Position numbers and translations under genes: made by a program
Assembly (NCBI GenBank): GCA_003516285.1
Contig: DPCK01000119.1
Span: forward strand, 2,290 to 8,766
Direction: 5' to 3'
DNA: 6,477 nucleotides
Origin: Lutibacter sp.
GTDB lineage: Bacteria; Bacteroidota; Bacteroidia; Flavobacteriales; Flavobacteriaceae
In this document: piece by piece, positions 5,300-6,477 of the stretch
Layout: each line of letters begins with the position of its first letter
How positions within the stretch are numbered: position 1 is the stretch's first letter
Notes under the pieces: generated by a model
What the model was told of the DNA's origin: nothing
Seen by the model: the letters and a program-made list of their open reading frames with translations, nothing else
The model's database searches: none

Positions 5300-6477
5300 A
5301 TGAACGACTTCAATTTTACTAAATGGAACACCATTCTTGGATGGTCAACTTTTGCAATAGCCTTAATAACTTACACGCTAACCCTTGAACCTACAGTGAG
5401 TTACTGGGATTGCGGAGAATATATTGCCACTTCCGTAAAACTTCAGGTTGGACATCCACCGGGAGCGCCTTTATTTCAAATGTTGGGTGCATTTTTCGCC
5501 TTGTTTACCGGCGACGTTACAGAAATTGCCAAAATGGTCAACTTTATGTCGGCTTTAGCCAGTGCATTCACCATTTTATTTTTGTTTTGGAGCATTACAA
5601 TGCTGGCAAAAAGATTGTTGGATCATACTGAAGAAATAAGCAAAAGCACTTCCATCGCCATTTTAGGCAGCGGTTTGGTGGGCGCCTTAACCTATACGTT
5701 TTCCGACAGTTTTTGGTTCAGTGCTGTGGAAGCTGAAGTGTATGCGATGTCGTCATTTTTAATGGCGCTTTTATTTTGGCTGGGATTGCATTGGGAAAAG
5801 GAAATGGAAAATCCGGGAGGCGATAAATGGCTATTGTTGATCAGTTTTGTGGTTGGATTGTCGTTTGGCGTGCATATTTTATCGCTATTGGTAATTCCTT
5901 CCATCGTGTTTCTTTATATCTACAAAAAATACAAAAATTTAAATTTCAAGCAATTCATTGTAGCCAATATTGTCGCCATATTTGTGTTGTTTTTGGTTTT
6001 TAAATTGTTATTTCCATATACCTTAAAATATTTTAGCGCGTTGGAATTGTTTTTTGTGAACTCTTTAGGAATGCCCTTTAATTCGGGAAGTATCATTGCA
6101 GGCATCATATTAATTGCCTTTTTTTACTTCGCCTTGCAATACACGCACAAAAAACAGCAGGTAGAAGCAAATACCGTTATACTATCTGTACTTTTTATTA
6201 TGATAGGATTTTCATCTTGGTTGATGCTGCCAATCAGGGCAAATGCAAACACCACCATCAATGAAAATAATCCGTCGAGCGCACGTGAATTGTTGGCTTA
6301 TTACAACCGCGAACAATATGGAGACACCAACGTTTTTTACGATACGTATTATTCCATTATTTACAACAGAGAGGTTGACAAAAGCAATCCTACAAGAGAT
6401 GACAAGCCCAAATATGAAAAGGATGAAAAAGCCGGCAAATATATTATTGTAAATAATTATAAAGATGCCTTGCCAAA
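5300..6477 (+). CDS. DUF2723 (GT117-type) membrane protein, 3' truncated by window
   Basis: An open frame runs from ATG 5300 to the window edge, with 392 whole codons and no stop. The family is usually around 1,000 residues, so more than half is outside. The N-terminus matches DUF2723, a Bacteroidota integral membrane family related to GT-C/protein O-mannosyltransferases and annotated as glycosyltransferase family 117. The signature YWDCGEYIATSVKLQVGHPPGAPLF (35-59) carries Asp37 and Glu40 in the first external loop, where GT-C enzymes keep catalytic acids. VEAEVYAMSSFL (143-154) and the PIRANANTTINENNPSSARELLAYYNREQYGD segment (311-342) are also conserved. Roughly ten hydrophobic segments fall between 12 and 311, and then a soluble part begins. 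The probable role is sugar transfer to exported proteins from a lipid-linked donor, but the substrate of this copy is not shown. No Shine-Dalgarno or exact TAnnTTTG element is seen upstream. It diverges from tRNA-Gln. Confidence 0.93.
   Translation, partial: MNDFNFTKWNTILGWSTFAIALITYTLTLEPTVSYWDCGEYIATSVKLQVGHPPGAPLFQMLGAFFALFTGDVTEIAKMVNFMSALASAFTILFLFWSITMLAKRLLDHTEEISKSTSIAILGSGLVGALTYTFSDSFWFSAVEAEVYAMSSFLMALLFWLGLHWEKEMENPGGDKWLLLISFVVGLSFGVHILSLLVIPSIVFLYIYKKYKNLNFKQFIVANIVAIFVLFLVFKLLFPYTLKYFSALELFFVNSLGMPFNSGSIIAGIILIAFFYFALQYTHKKQQVEANTVILSVLFIMIGFSSWLMLPIRANANTTINENNPSSARELLAYYNREQYGDTNVFYDTYYSIIYNREVDKSNPTRDDKPKYEKDEKAGKYIIVNNYKDALP

Noticed and set aside
5692..6452. Reading frames on both strands inside the DUF2723 gene
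   Set aside because: The 5300-6477 frame is continuous and matches a known family throughout. The others are shadows with no resemblance to proteins.

Overview
The window looks like chromosomal DNA from a member of the Bacteroidota, most likely a flavobacterium. The evidence is the AT-rich sequence, starts without Shine-Dalgarno sequences, promoter elements of the TTG/TAnnTTTG type, a short (287 aa) RpoD-type sigma factor with the Bacteroidota-style C-terminus, a DUF2723 membrane protein and a 21-residue-repeat LRR lipoprotein. No mobile element, CRISPR array or prophage gene is visible.

Left part (1-3252), all on the minus strand. Read in the direction of transcription it holds: an RpoD-like sigma factor; rsgA, a 30S ribosome-maturation GTPase; dtd, a D-aminoacyl-tRNA deacylase; and a secreted YceI-family protein. 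rsgA and dtd are probably co-transcribed. The 106-bp spacer between them holds a 16-bp tandem repeat and a perfect 14-bp GC-rich palindrome. The sigma factor departs from the usual Bacteroidota housekeeping RpoD in several normally fixed places and may be a second, regulated copy.

Middle part (3253-5058). A 421-bp gene-poor gap carries a probable sigma-gene promoter, CRP/FNR-like dyads and a strong terminator. The terminator ends a minus-strand gene for a predicted lipoprotein with a MopE-like Asp/Cys metal-binding motif followed by leucine-rich repeats. That gene starts at GTG directly after an A8 tract. An ATG-ATG start lies just upstream, out of frame by one base, so the start could be phase-variable or the read could carry an indel. 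TGAT-N4-ATCA dyads occur upstream of both this gene and the sigma gene, in each case as a pair spaced 22 bp apart. This is the most interesting signal in the window.

Right part (5003-6477). A tRNA-Gln(TTG) on the minus strand has a near-perfect Bacteroidota promoter (TTTG-N19-TAAATTTG) and its own terminator. Diverging from it on the plus strand is the first 392 codons of a large multi-pass DUF2723 (GT117-type, protein O-mannosyltransferase-like) protein, which runs off the window end.

Most of the genes are housekeeping: translation quality control, ribosome assembly, a tRNA and envelope glycosylation. The sigma factor and the lipoprotein may form a small co-regulated pair, but this is an inference from upstream motifs only.
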